Shown: in pieces, positions 14,032-21,865 of the stretch
Layout of the letters: each line of letters starts with the position of its first letter
Position numbering within the stretch: the stretch's first letter is position 1
Virus record (IMG/VR): IMGVR_UViG_3300024264_000015
Coordinates: 1-64,000 of that record
Reading direction: 5' to 3' (one strand)
Length of the DNA stretch: 64,000 nt
Source: a virus
Translations under genes and position numbers: made by a program
Notes under the pieces: model-generated
What the model saw: only the letters and a program-made list of their open reading frames with translations
What the model was told of the DNA's origin: nothing
Database searches by the model: none

Positions 14032-14635
14032 GTTATTAAATCCAACGGATGGTAGTAAACCCATTACCAAGAAGGAAGCTTGTGGTATATTAAATATTGC
14101 TTACAACACAACAAGATTAAGTAATATTATAACAGAATTTAACGAGACTATGGAGTTTCGTGCAAAACGAAAAGCACAGAACAAAGGTAAAGCAGCAACA
14201 CCACAAGAGATTTCATCCGCAGTAGCGATGTACTTGGACGGAGCTACAATATCAGATATAGCCAAAGGGTTGTATCGTTCTCCTGCTTTCGTAAAAGGTA
14301 TCATTGATAGAATTGGAGTACCTCAAAAGCTCTCAATGACAGACTATGAAGGAAGAAGAAATGCTATGTTACCAGAACAGTGTGTAGCAGAGGAGTTTAA
14401 ACCCGAAGAAAAAGTTTGGGCAATTAGACAAAACTATCCTGCTATAGTTAAGAGAGAACTGAAGCCTGAATTGGCAGATGAAAGAGGGTACAGAGTGTAT
14501 TTAGTAGATACAATAGAGTGTACACAAGAAGATTTAAAAGATACGTACTTTCCATATCTAAGTTTTGCAGGCAAACAATATTGTCTAGCATCTTATGAGA
14601 TGGGCAGTCTAAGACATTTACGAGAGTATATGTAA
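13976..14635 (+). CDS. Putative DNA-binding protein with two HTH units, 219 aa
   Basis: Residues 9-55 look like an HTH with a charged linker (ITKKEACGILNIAYNTTRLSNII). A second unit lies at about 73-115 (ATPQEISSAVAMYLDGATISDIAKGLYRSPAFVKGIIDRIG). The C-terminal half is a mixed domain ending ASYEMGSLRHLREYM. I recall similar proteins in T4-like marine phages without known function. It may regulate transcription. The start overlaps the DUF3310 gene by 56 bases. Confidence 0.6.
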   Translation: MRTKKHENLTQANITKVIELLNPTDGSKPITKKEACGILNIAYNTTRLSNIITEFNETMEFRAKRKAQNKGKAATPQEISSAVAMYLDGATISDIAKGLYRSPAFVKGIIDRIGVPQKLSMTDYEGRRNAMLPEQCVAEEFKPEEKVWAIRQNYPAIVKRELKPELADERGYRVYLVDTIECTQEDLKDTYFPYLSFAGKQYCLASYEMGSLRHLREYM

Positions 14636-14646
14636 TAAGGACATTT

Positions 14647-14892
14647 ATGTCAGAATATATTATAGCCATGTGGCTTTCTGCATGGTTATTACAACTTTAC
14701 ACAATTTATTATCCCGTAATGAGGAGAGTACCTCATGGGCATATAGTAAGAAAACAATGGTTTGTTTCCTACAGCGTAGTATTTATCTTCGCTATCTTGC
14801 TAGTACCATTTTCACTACCAGCTATGCTAAGTGAGAATCACAGGATTAGATATCAGAATGGATTTCTGAAAGGATTATTAGGAGAAGAATAA
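14647..14892 (+). CDS. Two-segment membrane protein, 81 aa
   Basis: An AAGGA site precedes the ATG. Two membrane segments are likely, at about 4-22 (YIIAMWLSAWLLQLYTIYY) and 38-58 (FVSYSVVFIFAILLVPFSLP), joined by a basic loop (MRRVPHGHIVRKQ). The function is unknown. Its stop shares a base with the next start. Confidence 0.65.
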   Translation: MSEYIIAMWLSAWLLQLYTIYYPVMRRVPHGHIVRKQWFVSYSVVFIFAILLVPFSLPAMLSENHRIRYQNGFLKGLLGEE

Positions 14893-15104
14893 TGGCGTAT
14901 ATAGGAAACCCCTACTACGATGCACTCGAAGCAAAGTATATAGCACAGATTAAAGAAGCACAAGCAGTGCTACAAACATACTTTCAAAACTCAGTAGGTA
15001 TTGGAGAACACTCTGATTTATTACCTGAGTTTGATAAGTGGGTAGAACAACTTGCAAGTGCTGATGAAAAGCTACAAGCTTTACGCAAGTTGCTTAAAAG
15101 ATGA
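14892..15104 (+). CDS. Small helical phage protein, 70 aa
   Basis: The 70 residues form helices around the turn SVGIGEHSDLLPEFDKWVEQL. Similar IGEHxDL proteins occur in marine phages, from memory, without known roles. TAATG and ATGA overlaps with both neighbours support the gene. Confidence 0.65.
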   Translation: MAYIGNPYYDALEAKYIAQIKEAQAVLQTYFQNSVGIGEHSDLLPEFDKWVEQLASADEKLQALRKLLKR

Positions 15105-15457
15105 ATCAAGTACTAATACTAGAAATAGGGAGTACAAAGATAGGTGTCATAAGAAACCCTTATGAACGTGCTGTCTTTCATTATATGCACGGACTAAATT
15201 GGATTGGATTTGATAAGTGGATTCAAGAAAATAATTTAGTTAGTCAAGTAGAGGCTTATAAACAATGTATAGAACTAATTGCATTTGATGACTGGGAAAA
15301 TGAATTAAAAAATTTAAAGCTAGATGTAAAAGATACATCAGTTATGCAAGGTCAAAAAACAATAACGGACTGGAGAAGTTGGTACACTTTAAAAAGTAAA
15401 CAAGTAATTACTGAAGTATTCAAAGATGATATACTTACCTACGGTTTTAGCTACTAA
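15101..15457 (+). CDS. Miniature sulfotransferase-like protein, 118 aa
   Basis: The stretch IGVIRNPYERAVFHYMHGL matches the 3'-phosphate-binding motif of PAPS-dependent sulfotransferases (RxPxxRxxS/xxY), and the end (YTLKSKQVITEVFKDDILTYGFSY) matches the usual sulfotransferase C-terminus. The N-terminal P-loop that binds the 5'-phosphosulfate is absent, and the protein is less than half the usual size. It may be a remnant, or one part of a two-chain enzyme. A full-size sulfotransferase is encoded at 23574. Confidence 0.6.
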   Translation: MNQVLILEIGSTKIGVIRNPYERAVFHYMHGLNWIGFDKWIQENNLVSQVEAYKQCIELIAFDDWENELKNLKLDVKDTSVMQGQKTITDWRSWYTLKSKQVITEVFKDDILTYGFSY

Positions 15458-15467
15458 AAAATAGTTC

Positions 15468-15496
15468 TTGACTCATGCTTAAAATTCTTGTATAAT
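15468..15496 (+). promoter_or_regulatory. Sigma70-type promoter, TTGACT-17-TATAAT
   Basis: TTGACT (15468-15473), 17 bases, TATAAT (15491-15496), preceded by AAAAAATAGTTC. A 20-odd base leader with AAGGA leads to ATG 15521. With the terminator at 16000-16032 it makes a single-gene unit. Confidence 0.9.
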
Positions 15497-15520
15497 ATAT
15501 TTATATTAAGGAAATAAGCA

Positions 15521-15988
15521 ATGAGTGACAGATTTTACCAACAAATGCTAGAGACCACAGGTTGGGCTCCAGGTTATCGTAATACCTCAACTCTTGCCGA
15601 ATACAAACAAAACTACACATTAAAAAGGAAAAGAAACATGGCGTGGACAGACGAAAGTAAAGAACAAGCAGTTGAAATGTATACTGCTGAAGAACCAACT
15701 CCAGAGAATAGCATGGAAGTTGTACAGATGATTGCTGAAGAATTAGGCGAGAGCCCAAATGGTGTCAGAATGATTCTAACAAAAGCAGGTGTTTATGTTA
15801 AGAAAACACCAGCAGTCAAATCCTCATCAGGTGGAGGCGGTGGCAGAGTAAATGTCGCAGCTGCACAAGATGGTTTGATTAAAGCTATTAGTGATATGGG
15901 CGAAGAAGCAGATAGTGCTATTGTAAGTAAACTTACAGGTAAAGCAGCAGTATACTTCACTAACTTAATCAACAAACTTAACGATTAA
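15521..15988 (+). CDS. Myb-like HTH DNA-binding protein, single-gene unit
   Basis: Residues 40-95 carry the Trp-first HTH unit: MAWTDESKEQAVEMY, EVVQMIAEELGESPNGVRMILTKAGVYV. A serine/glycine linker (SSSGGGGGR) at about 102-110 separates a helical C-terminal domain. ATG 15521 with AAGGA is chosen, but ATG 15638 also has a site and starts at the HTH. It has its own promoter and terminator, like the paralogue at 21069, which suggests high expression. It may be a transcription factor or an abundant DNA-coating protein. Confidence 0.7.
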   Translation: MSDRFYQQMLETTGWAPGYRNTSTLAEYKQNYTLKRKRNMAWTDESKEQAVEMYTAEEPTPENSMEVVQMIAEELGESPNGVRMILTKAGVYVKKTPAVKSSSGGGGGRVNVAAAQDGLIKAISDMGEEADSAIVSKLTGKAAVYFTNLINKLND

Positions 15989-15999
15989 TACCCCTGGAA

Positions 16000-16032
16000 T
16001 GTGGGCAGTCTTCGGACTGTCCGCACTTTTTT
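16000..16032 (+). terminator. Strong intrinsic terminator with TTCG tetraloop
   Basis: An eleven-pair stem (16000-16010 with 16015-16025, two wobble pairs) is closed by TTCG and followed by a run of six T. It ends the single-gene unit of the HTH protein. No strong promoter is seen before the next gene at 16109, so that gene may depend on read-through. Confidence 0.9.
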
Positions 16033-16108
16033 ACATCTAAAGGAATCACCTTACAGAGTGACACCATGATTGGACGGTAATAGATATTAACCTACCAACA
16101 GGAATCAC

Positions 16109-16381
16109 ATGAAGAAAGAAGATTTTGTTAGAAAATTAGACGATGCTGGGGATGCAATCGTCACATACAGAAGTCAAAACAGTCGTAGGCTAAAATATAA
16201 CGTATGCACGAGTGACTTTGACAATAAGTATATACAATCTAAAAGAAATAGAGCAAAACCAAATAATAAACAAGTATTATTATTTTGTTGGGATACTGAC
16301 TCTTATAGATTGTTAGTCCCTGACAATGTAACTTCTATTGTACCTCTATCAAGGATATTGAAAAATGATAGAACTACATGA
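16109..16381 (+). CDS. Hypothetical protein, 90 aa
   Basis: ACAGGAATCAC precedes the ATG, giving an acceptable ribosome binding site. The product looks like a small beta domain: AIVTYRSQNSRRLKYNVCTSDF, VLLFCWDTDSYRLLVPDNVTSIVPL. Similar proteins with the WDTDSYRLLxP pattern are familiar from marine phages, but unnamed. It overlaps the PC4-like gene by 17 bases, and co-translation suggests a nucleic-acid role, which is a guess. Confidence 0.6.
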   Translation: MKKEDFVRKLDDAGDAIVTYRSQNSRRLKYNVCTSDFDNKYIQSKRNRAKPNNKQVLLFCWDTDSYRLLVPDNVTSIVPLSRILKNDRTT

Positions 16382-16667
16382 AGCACCAGCTGTCTATGAA
16401 AAAGAAATAAGTTATAACGAAGCAAAATCTGAAAAAGTATTCGTTATGATAAATACTTTTCGTGGAACAGAGTATCTACATATTAGAAAGTATTATCAAG
16501 ACTTTGATGAAGAATGGAAACCTACCAAGGACGGCATTGCCATGCCTTTAGACTTTAATAATAGTCGTGGACTATTTGAGGCGTTGGTTGAGATTCTTTC
16601 AATATCAGAGGTCAAAGGAGTGCTAGAAACTCATTTCAAAGAAGTTCTCGATAAGATATACCTATAG
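16365..16667 (+). CDS. PC4-like single-stranded DNA-binding protein
   Basis: A 100-residue protein with the PC4/Sub1 (transcriptional coactivator p15) layout: KVFVMINTFRGTEYLHIRKYYQD, WKPTKDGIAMPL, then a helix (SRGLFEALVEILS). PC4 domains dimerise and bind single-stranded or melted DNA. In phages they may help replication, repair or transcription. It lies directly before the promoter of the ligase N-terminal half. It is a short, single-domain protein. Confidence 0.7.
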   Translation: MIELHEAPAVYEKEISYNEAKSEKVFVMINTFRGTEYLHIRKYYQDFDEEWKPTKDGIAMPLDFNNSRGLFEALVEILSISEVKGVLETHFKEVLDKIYL

Positions 16668-16683
16668 CTCTAAAAAATAATAC

Positions 16684-16712
16684 TTGACAAATCCTTAAAA
16701 ATTCTGTATAAT
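16684..16712 (+). promoter_or_regulatory. Sigma70-type promoter of the ligase N-terminal gene
   Basis: TTGACA (16684-16689), 17 bases, TATAAT (16707-16712). The ligase ATG at 16719 is six bases beyond the -10 box. Confidence 0.9.
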
Positions 16713-16718
16713 ATATCT

Positions 16719-17687
16719 ATGAATAAGACAGAATACCTAGAATTATGTAATCAGAAGTATGCAGAGGGTAATCCTATATTACCTGACGAAGTATACGATA
16801 GACTCGTAGAGAATACCGCATTAGAAACACAAGTAGGATATAAACCTCAAGACACATGCTTTCGCGGCTTTGCACCTCTAGATTCACGATTCAAACATCC
16901 TTACCCAATGTATTCATTACAGAAAGTCTTTATCGGAGAAGATAAAGAACCAGATTGGGATTCCAAACAACCACACATTATGACTGCCAAGTTGGATGGC
17001 GCAGCTGTGTCTATTACATACATAGATGGCGAACTAACACAGGCATTAACTCGTGGAGATGGCAGAGAAGGATTAGATATTACTGGAAAAATGAAAACTT
17101 TAGTACCAAATCAAATATGGAGTAAAGGACTGAAACAGATTACTGGAGAAGTCGTTGCACCAAAAGAAATACCAAACGCTAGAAACTATGCGAGTGGTGC
17201 TTTGAATCTAAAGGACTTAGAAGAATTTAAATCTCGTAATCTTACATTTATATCTTATGGTATTCAACCAGCAATTTGTGTTGATTGGATTGAAGATATG
17301 ACTATGGTAAAAGATATGGGATTTAACACTGTCACAGAAAGTGATTGGACTGAATTTCCTCACGATGGTAAAGTTGTAAGGGTCGACTCTAATATATATT
17401 TTGAAACATTAGGCCACACCTCACACCATCCAAGAGGAGCTTTCGCTCTGAAGACAAGACAGGCAGGAGTAGTTACTCGACTCTTAGATGTTGAATGGAA
17501 TGTCGGGAAGTCAGGTGCTGTTTCACCAGTCGCAATCTTAGAGCCATGTGTGATAGGAGAGGCAACAGTTAGCCGTGCCACCTTACACAATATCGGATAT
17601 ATCGAAGCACTAGACCTAGAGATAGGGTGTAATGTAGAAGTTATTCGTAGTGGAGAAATCATACCTCGAATTGTAAAACGAGTATAA
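16719..17687 (+). CDS. NAD+-dependent DNA ligase, N-terminal part (nucleotidyltransferase and OB)
   Basis: The 322-residue product holds a short Ia-type NMN-binding segment (LPDEVYDRL), the adenylation domain with active-site K91 in AKLDGAAVS, RGDGREG, and an OB-fold end (NVGKSGAVSPVAILEP, SRATLHNIGYIEALDLEIGCNVEVIRSG). It stops at the OB end. The zinc finger, helix-hairpin-helix and BRCT parts are in a separate gene at 20309. Two-gene NAD+ ligases are known in phage T5. The start codon lies at the expected transcript end, so the message is leaderless. A GIY-YIG-like gene follows after three bases. Confidence 0.85.
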   Translation: MNKTEYLELCNQKYAEGNPILPDEVYDRLVENTALETQVGYKPQDTCFRGFAPLDSRFKHPYPMYSLQKVFIGEDKEPDWDSKQPHIMTAKLDGAAVSITYIDGELTQALTRGDGREGLDITGKMKTLVPNQIWSKGLKQITGEVVAPKEIPNARNYASGALNLKDLEEFKSRNLTFISYGIQPAICVDWIEDMTMVKDMGFNTVTESDWTEFPHDGKVVRVDSNIYFETLGHTSHHPRGAFALKTRQAGVVTRLLDVEWNVGKSGAVSPVAILEPCVIGEATVSRATLHNIGYIEALDLEIGCNVEVIRSGEIIPRIVKRV

Positions 17688-17690
17688 TAC

Positions 17691-18071
17691 ATGGGTGGTG
17701 GAGTATATAATAAAACTTTTTTTGAAAACCATCCGTGGGAAAAAGAAAAAGAAGGCGTCCTCTATGGGATAGTGCTAGTAAATAAGGCAACATGGGAACG
17801 AGAAACAATAAAAGTCGGAATCGCAAAAGGGCGAACATTCAAAGACGTAGTAAAACGAGGGCGTGGATTTACAAACTACGACATCAGAATACAGAGGATT
17901 TGGACAGGAACGATATACAACTGTTGGAGATGGGAACAGAAACTACACAAAATGTACAAGAATGACAGACACAAAACCGCCCACCATTTTGGAGGGCATA
18001 CGGAATGCTTTACAATGGACTCGAAAATCTTACACAGCTTCCCCAAGAAAGATGAAATTTACAGGGATTAG
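17691..18071 (+). CDS. GIY-YIG-like nuclease (T5orf172/MUG113 type)
   Basis: A 126-residue protein with a compact GIY-YIG pattern: GVLYGIVLVNKATWERETIKVGIAKG (LYG and VGI halves), then RWEQKLHKMY with the conserved Glu, and HHFGGHTECF, typical of the T5orf172 group. Such nucleases include homing endonucleases. It begins three bases after the ligase N-terminal gene, exactly where the ligase is split, so it may have caused or spread the split. Its end overlaps the carbamoyltransferase start by 20 bases. Confidence 0.65.
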   Translation: MGGGVYNKTFFENHPWEKEKEGVLYGIVLVNKATWERETIKVGIAKGRTFKDVVKRGRGFTNYDIRIQRIWTGTIYNCWRWEQKLHKMYKNDRHKTAHHFGGHTECFTMDSKILHSFPKKDEIYRD

Positions 18072-19383
18072 TGAAGGGTTTCACGATGCATCTATTGCAG
18101 TCGTAGAAGGAAACCAAATACTCTTTGCCGCACAAGCGGAGAGGTACACTCGTGTCAAAAATGATAAACGTCTACCTTTAAACTTAAGAAAGTTAACAGC
18201 AAATACTACAACCATATTCTACGAAGATACTAAATTAAAGAATGAACGTAGAAAGAAATACGGAATGTTACCTAGTTCTGCTGGTCAATATATACACACT
18301 CACATGAAACACCATGAAAGCCATATGGCTGCAGCGTATTATACAGCGCCTTTCGTACCAGATGCTACAGTAGTAATTGATGCGATTGGAGAGTATGATA
18401 CAGCAAGTATATGGGTTGATGGAGAAAAAGTATGGAGTCGAGAATACCCTTGGTCATTAGGATTATTTTATAGTGCTATAACTAAACGTATAGGACTTAA
18501 ACCTAATGAAGATGAGTACATAACTATGGGTATGGCTGCGTATGGTAGTCCTTGTATAAATATGAGTGATATTATACATACAAATTTACACAAAGGCATC
18601 CCTTGGAAAAAGTGGATGTTTAGAGCACCTGAGGACATCGCTGCCTCAGCACAGCTACATTTAGAGTATGAAATCGAACAGATATTCGATAGAGCCGCAA
18701 GGTATGGAGATAACGTTGCGTATGGTGGAGGAGTTGCACTGAACTGTGTAGCAAACTCTAAGATTCGTAAGAAGTTTAAAAATATGTGGATATTTCCAAA
18801 TCCAGGGGATGCAGGTAGTGCACTAGGTTGCATACTAGCACATACAAAAAGGCGAGTAGAATTTAAAGATATGTTTTTAGGATATAATATACAAAGAAAT
18901 ATAAATCCTTTAGATGTAGTAAGAGAACTAAGTAACAATAGACTATGTGGAGTAGCAAATGGAAAAGCAGAATTTGGACCTCGTGCGCTGGGTAATCGTA
19001 GTCTTCTTGGTGACTGTCGTTATGACATCAAAGACACAGTCAATGATGTTAAGAAACGGCAAAAGTTTAGACCCTTCGCTCCCGCGATATTGGAGGAGTT
19101 TGTAGATGAATACTTTGAAGGGCATTGCAATGAGTATATGCAATATGTTGCGAAAGCTAAACATGATTACAACTCAGTCACTCACGTTGACGGAACAGCA
19201 AGAGTACAAGTGGTTAGAAAAGACTCTAAGTCAATACTACGACCTATACTAGAAGAATGGTACGAACTTACTAAAGTACCAATGTTATTGAATACAAGTT
19301 TAAATATAAAAGGACAGCCAATGGTAAATACATGGGAACATGCCCAGCAATTTGAAGAGAGGTATAAAGTAAAAGTTTTATGA
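18052..19383 (+). CDS. Carbamoyltransferase (NodU/CmcH/TobZ family)
   Basis: A 443-residue enzyme that moves a carbamoyl group from carbamoyl phosphate, via an adenylate, to a hydroxyl, usually on a sugar. The N-terminal Kae1-like part has HMKHHESHMAAAYYTAPF (metal-binding histidines). The C-terminal part has GKAEFGPRALGNRSLL, KKRQKFRPFAPAIL and PMLLNTSLNIKGQPM. Most relatives are 530-600 residues, so this is a short form. The start is ATG 18052, where the fold begins (MKFTGISEGFHDASIAVVEG); earlier in-frame ATGs lie inside the GIY-YIG gene. Confidence 0.85.
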   Translation: MKFTGISEGFHDASIAVVEGNQILFAAQAERYTRVKNDKRLPLNLRKLTANTTTIFYEDTKLKNERRKKYGMLPSSAGQYIHTHMKHHESHMAAAYYTAPFVPDATVVIDAIGEYDTASIWVDGEKVWSREYPWSLGLFYSAITKRIGLKPNEDEYITMGMAAYGSPCINMSDIIHTNLHKGIPWKKWMFRAPEDIAASAQLHLEYEIEQIFDRAARYGDNVAYGGGVALNCVANSKIRKKFKNMWIFPNPGDAGSALGCILAHTKRRVEFKDMFLGYNIQRNINPLDVVRELSNNRLCGVANGKAEFGPRALGNRSLLGDCRYDIKDTVNDVKKRQKFRPFAPAILEEFVDEYFEGHCNEYMQYVAKAKHDYNSVTHVDGTARVQVVRKDSKSILRPILEEWYELTKVPMLLNTSLNIKGQPMVNTWEHAQQFEERYKVKVL

Positions 19384-20132
19384 TATATTGGAATGGGTGC
19401 AGTTTTGTACAAGGAATGGAGTTAGTACATCCGATGGAAGATGGATTTCCGCATTTAGTAAGTAAACACTTTAACGTAAAATGCAGAAAACAATCTAAAG
19501 TAGGTGGAAGTAATGAAAGAATATTTAGAACATCAACACATTATTTAGCAACTCATAAACCAACACTTGCTGTATTTGTTTGGACAACTCCAAACAGATT
19601 CGAGTATTTAGCTGAAGGAAATTTATGGAGAAATGCTGGGTGGTCTTCATTCGGTTTTGATAGAAGAAAACTTCAAATCAATCCTGAGTTTAGTCAAATA
19701 GTGAAACATCCAGATATGACTAGACAACATCATTTAGGTTTGTCGAATTATGGAATTTATGTGAGAAACATAAGGTATAACCTAATACAAACGCTTACTT
19801 TTATTAATGCAATGAAAAAATATTGTAAGGCACTAGATATACCTAGCTTACATTATTTTGTATCTAAGGGACAATTGACCCATGCATTACATACACTAGA
19901 TGAAAAGTATTACGAAGCTACGAACATTATATGGGAAGAGACTTCGTTAAGTAGACAACAGTGGTTGGAATTGATACCTGAGTTAAAAACAGAAGACTTC
20001 TATACCATGTGTCAAAGACACAAAGCAGCATTTGGCCCAAAAGACCACCCACTTGAGGATGGTCACCAACTAATGGCTGACAGAATAATAAAGGATATTT
20101 ATGATAAAGAATTGGATAAACAGATTAGTTAA
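19380..20132 (+). CDS. SGNH-hydrolase-like protein
   Basis: A 250-residue protein with a block-I motif IYWNGCSFVQGMEL (G-x-S nucleophile), VGGSNERIFR as a block with Gly-Ser-Asn, and a C-terminal D-x-x-H-like pair in LEDGHQLMADRI. SGNH enzymes hydrolyse or transfer acyl esters, often on sugars. Coupled by ATGA to the carbamoyltransferase, it could act in the same sugar-decoration path. The substrate is inferred only. Confidence 0.65.
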   Translation: MIYWNGCSFVQGMELVHPMEDGFPHLVSKHFNVKCRKQSKVGGSNERIFRTSTHYLATHKPTLAVFVWTTPNRFEYLAEGNLWRNAGWSSFGFDRRKLQINPEFSQIVKHPDMTRQHHLGLSNYGIYVRNIRYNLIQTLTFINAMKKYCKALDIPSLHYFVSKGQLTHALHTLDEKYYEATNIIWEETSLSRQQWLELIPELKTEDFYTMCQRHKAAFGPKDHPLEDGHQLMADRIIKDIYDKELDKQIS

Positions 20133-20208
20133 AAAAGTAAAAGCGATATACTTTTACTATAAACACAGAAACATTGAAATGGAAACTCATATCTATGAGG
20201 AAGATTAA
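20101..20208 (+). CDS. Small basic/acidic peptide gene, 35 aa
   Basis: A 35-codon frame with AAGGA before the ATG, overlapping the hydrolase end by 32 bases. The first half is basic and aromatic (MIKNWINRLVKKVKAIYFYYKH), the end acidic (METHIYEED). It may be a small membrane-surface helix. Unrecognised. The region from its end to 20252 holds no gene. Confidence 0.5.
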   Translation: MIKNWINRLVKKVKAIYFYYKHRNIEMETHIYEED

Positions 20209-20252
20209 AAATTTGGTTTGGTGTTTTTCCGTTACCTCATCAAAAAAAGTTC

Positions 20253-20281
20253 TTGACATGAGGTTAAACTTTTTGTATAAT
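20253..20281 (+). promoter_or_regulatory. Sigma70-type promoter of the ligase C-terminal gene
   Basis: TTGACA (20253-20258), 17 bases, TATAAT (20276-20281), preceded by AAAAAAAGTTC. A short leader with GAGAGAG leads to ATG 20309, so this unit is not leaderless. Confidence 0.9.
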
Positions 20282-20308
20282 ATATTATATATTTGAGAGA
20301 GAAAAGAA

Positions 20309-21067
20309 ATGACAACAATTATACCACCGACTAACTGTCCTTGCTGTGACTCCATACTGGAGTTAGTAAACGAGCAGTTGTTCTGCAGAAACACGAAGTG
20401 TCCTGCGCAGTGGAGTAAAAAGTTAGAGTCCTTTTCATCTTCTCTTAAAATTAAAGGGCTTGGGCCAGCAACTATCAATAAGTTAGGTGTTGAATCATTG
20501 CCCGAGCTTTATGAACTTACTGTATCTGACGTACAAGATAGATTAGGGTCTCAAAGATTAGCTGAGAAACTCATTGATGAACTAGAAAAGTCAAAGAGTA
20601 GCAAGCTGGTAGATATTCTGCCTGCTTTCTCAATACCACTTATTGGTCGGTCGGCTTCTCAAAAATTATGCGATACAATATCAAACATCGAAGATATTAG
20701 CGAGAACAGTTGTACTGAGGCAGGTATCGGACCAAAAGCATCAGCTAACTTGGTAAACTTTATGGAGACTGAATTTTATCCTAACAGATACAAAGACACG
20801 TTACCCTTCAATTGGAATAATAAAATTAATAAAAAGAAAGAGGTCACAGGTGTTGTATGTATATCAGGTAAGTTAAAAAGCTACCCTACAAAGGCTCATG
20901 CTACGCAAGTACTAGAGTCATACGGATTTGTAGTAAAATCAAGTCTGACAAAAGAATGTACTCATCTTATAAATGAGTCAGGCATTGAGTCAGCAAAAAC
21001 ACAGACAGCTCGTGACCGAGGTGTTTTAATAATAACAAATATAAAACATTTAATAGAGGAATATTAA
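20309..21067 (+). CDS. NAD+-dependent DNA ligase, C-terminal part (Zn finger, HhH, BRCT)
   Basis: The 252-residue product starts with a four-Cys zinc finger (C10-x2-C13, C26-x4-C31, ending CPAQW), then helix-hairpin-helix repeats (LKIKGLGPATINKLG, and GIGPKASANLVNFM) and a BRCT domain (VVCISGKLKSYPTKAHATQVLESYGFVVKSSL, CTHLI) to the end. It lacks the catalytic lysine and needs the product of 16719. The two halves are 2.6 kb apart with separate promoters. The HhH part may be partly reduced compared with cellular LigA. Confidence 0.85.
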   Translation: MTTIIPPTNCPCCDSILELVNEQLFCRNTKCPAQWSKKLESFSSSLKIKGLGPATINKLGVESLPELYELTVSDVQDRLGSQRLAEKLIDELEKSKSSKLVDILPAFSIPLIGRSASQKLCDTISNIEDISENSCTEAGIGPKASANLVNFMETEFYPNRYKDTLPFNWNNKINKKKEVTGVVCISGKLKSYPTKAHATQVLESYGFVVKSSLTKECTHLINESGIESAKTQTARDRGVLIITNIKHLIEEY

Positions 21068-21068
21068 A

Positions 21069-21785
21069 ATGGCATTACCAAAATGGACAGATGAAAGAAC
21101 TCAACAATTGACAGACTTCATCGGTGGAGAAAGCCCTGTATCACAGGCAACTGTAGCTAACGCTGCAGAAGAACTAGAAACTTCAGTAAGAAGTGTTAGT
21201 TCAAAACTAAGAAAGATGGGTTTTGATGTTGAACTAGCTTCAGCTTCAGCAACTAAATCTTTCTCAGATGAGCAAGAATCAACTCTTGCAAACTTTGTGC
21301 AAGACAACAGTGGTTCTTACACATATGCAGAAATTGCATCAAACTTTGAAGGCGGAGCTTTTTCAGCTAAGTCAATTCAAGGTAAAATCCTTTCTATGCA
21401 GTTAACAGAACATGTTAAACCTGCACCTAAAGTTGAGACTGTTAAGTCTTATAACGAACAGGAAGAAGGACAGTTCGTATCATTAGTTAATGATGGTGCG
21501 TTTATTGAGGATATCGCAGAAGCTTTAGGCAGAAGTGTTAACTCAATCAGAGGAAAAGCTTTATCACTCTTAAGAGCTGGTGAAATCAATGCTATTCCTA
21601 AGCAGAAAGAAACCAAAGGTTCAAGCAAAGCTGACCCTTTAGCAGGTGTCGACATTGACGGCATGACTGTTGAAGAAATTGCTGATGAAATCGGCAAAAC
21701 AGTAAGAGGCGTGAAAACAATGCTTACTAGAAGAGGCTTACAGTGCTCAGACTATAACGGAGCTGCTAAAAAAGAAATAGGCTAA
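21069..21785 (+). CDS. Multi-HTH DNA-binding protein, four Myb-like units
   Basis: A 238-residue protein made of repeated units: residues 1-58 (KWTDERTQQLTDFI, SVRSVSSKLRKMGFDVE), about 65-120 (SFSDEQESTLANFV, SAKSIQGKILSM), about 125-180 (YNEQEEGQFVSLV, SVNSIRGKALSLL) and about 190-232 (MTVEEIADEIGKTVRGVKTMLTRRGL). Each ends in the S-x-x-S-x-x-x-K recognition-helix pattern. It follows the ligase part after one base and is closed by a strong terminator, so it should be well expressed. It may coat or regulate DNA. Confidence 0.7.
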   Translation: MALPKWTDERTQQLTDFIGGESPVSQATVANAAEELETSVRSVSSKLRKMGFDVELASASATKSFSDEQESTLANFVQDNSGSYTYAEIASNFEGGAFSAKSIQGKILSMQLTEHVKPAPKVETVKSYNEQEEGQFVSLVNDGAFIEDIAEALGRSVNSIRGKALSLLRAGEINAIPKQKETKGSSKADPLAGVDIDGMTVEEIADEIGKTVRGVKTMLTRRGLQCSDYNGAAKKEIG

Positions 21786-21800
21786 TACCTATACTTCGCG

Positions 21801-21835
21801 GGCGAGCTTTCCTTCGGGATTGCCTCGCCTTTTTT
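21801..21835 (+). terminator. Strong intrinsic terminator
   Basis: GGCGAG (21801-21806) pairs with CTCGCC (21824-21829), with an inner TCC-TTCG-GGA hairpin, followed by six T. It ends the ligase C-terminal/HTH unit. No strong promoter is visible between it and the helicase gene, so read-through or a weak promoter must serve that gene. Confidence 0.9.
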
Positions 21836-21865
21836 ATAACTTAATAATTGTTTTGGGAGATTCAA

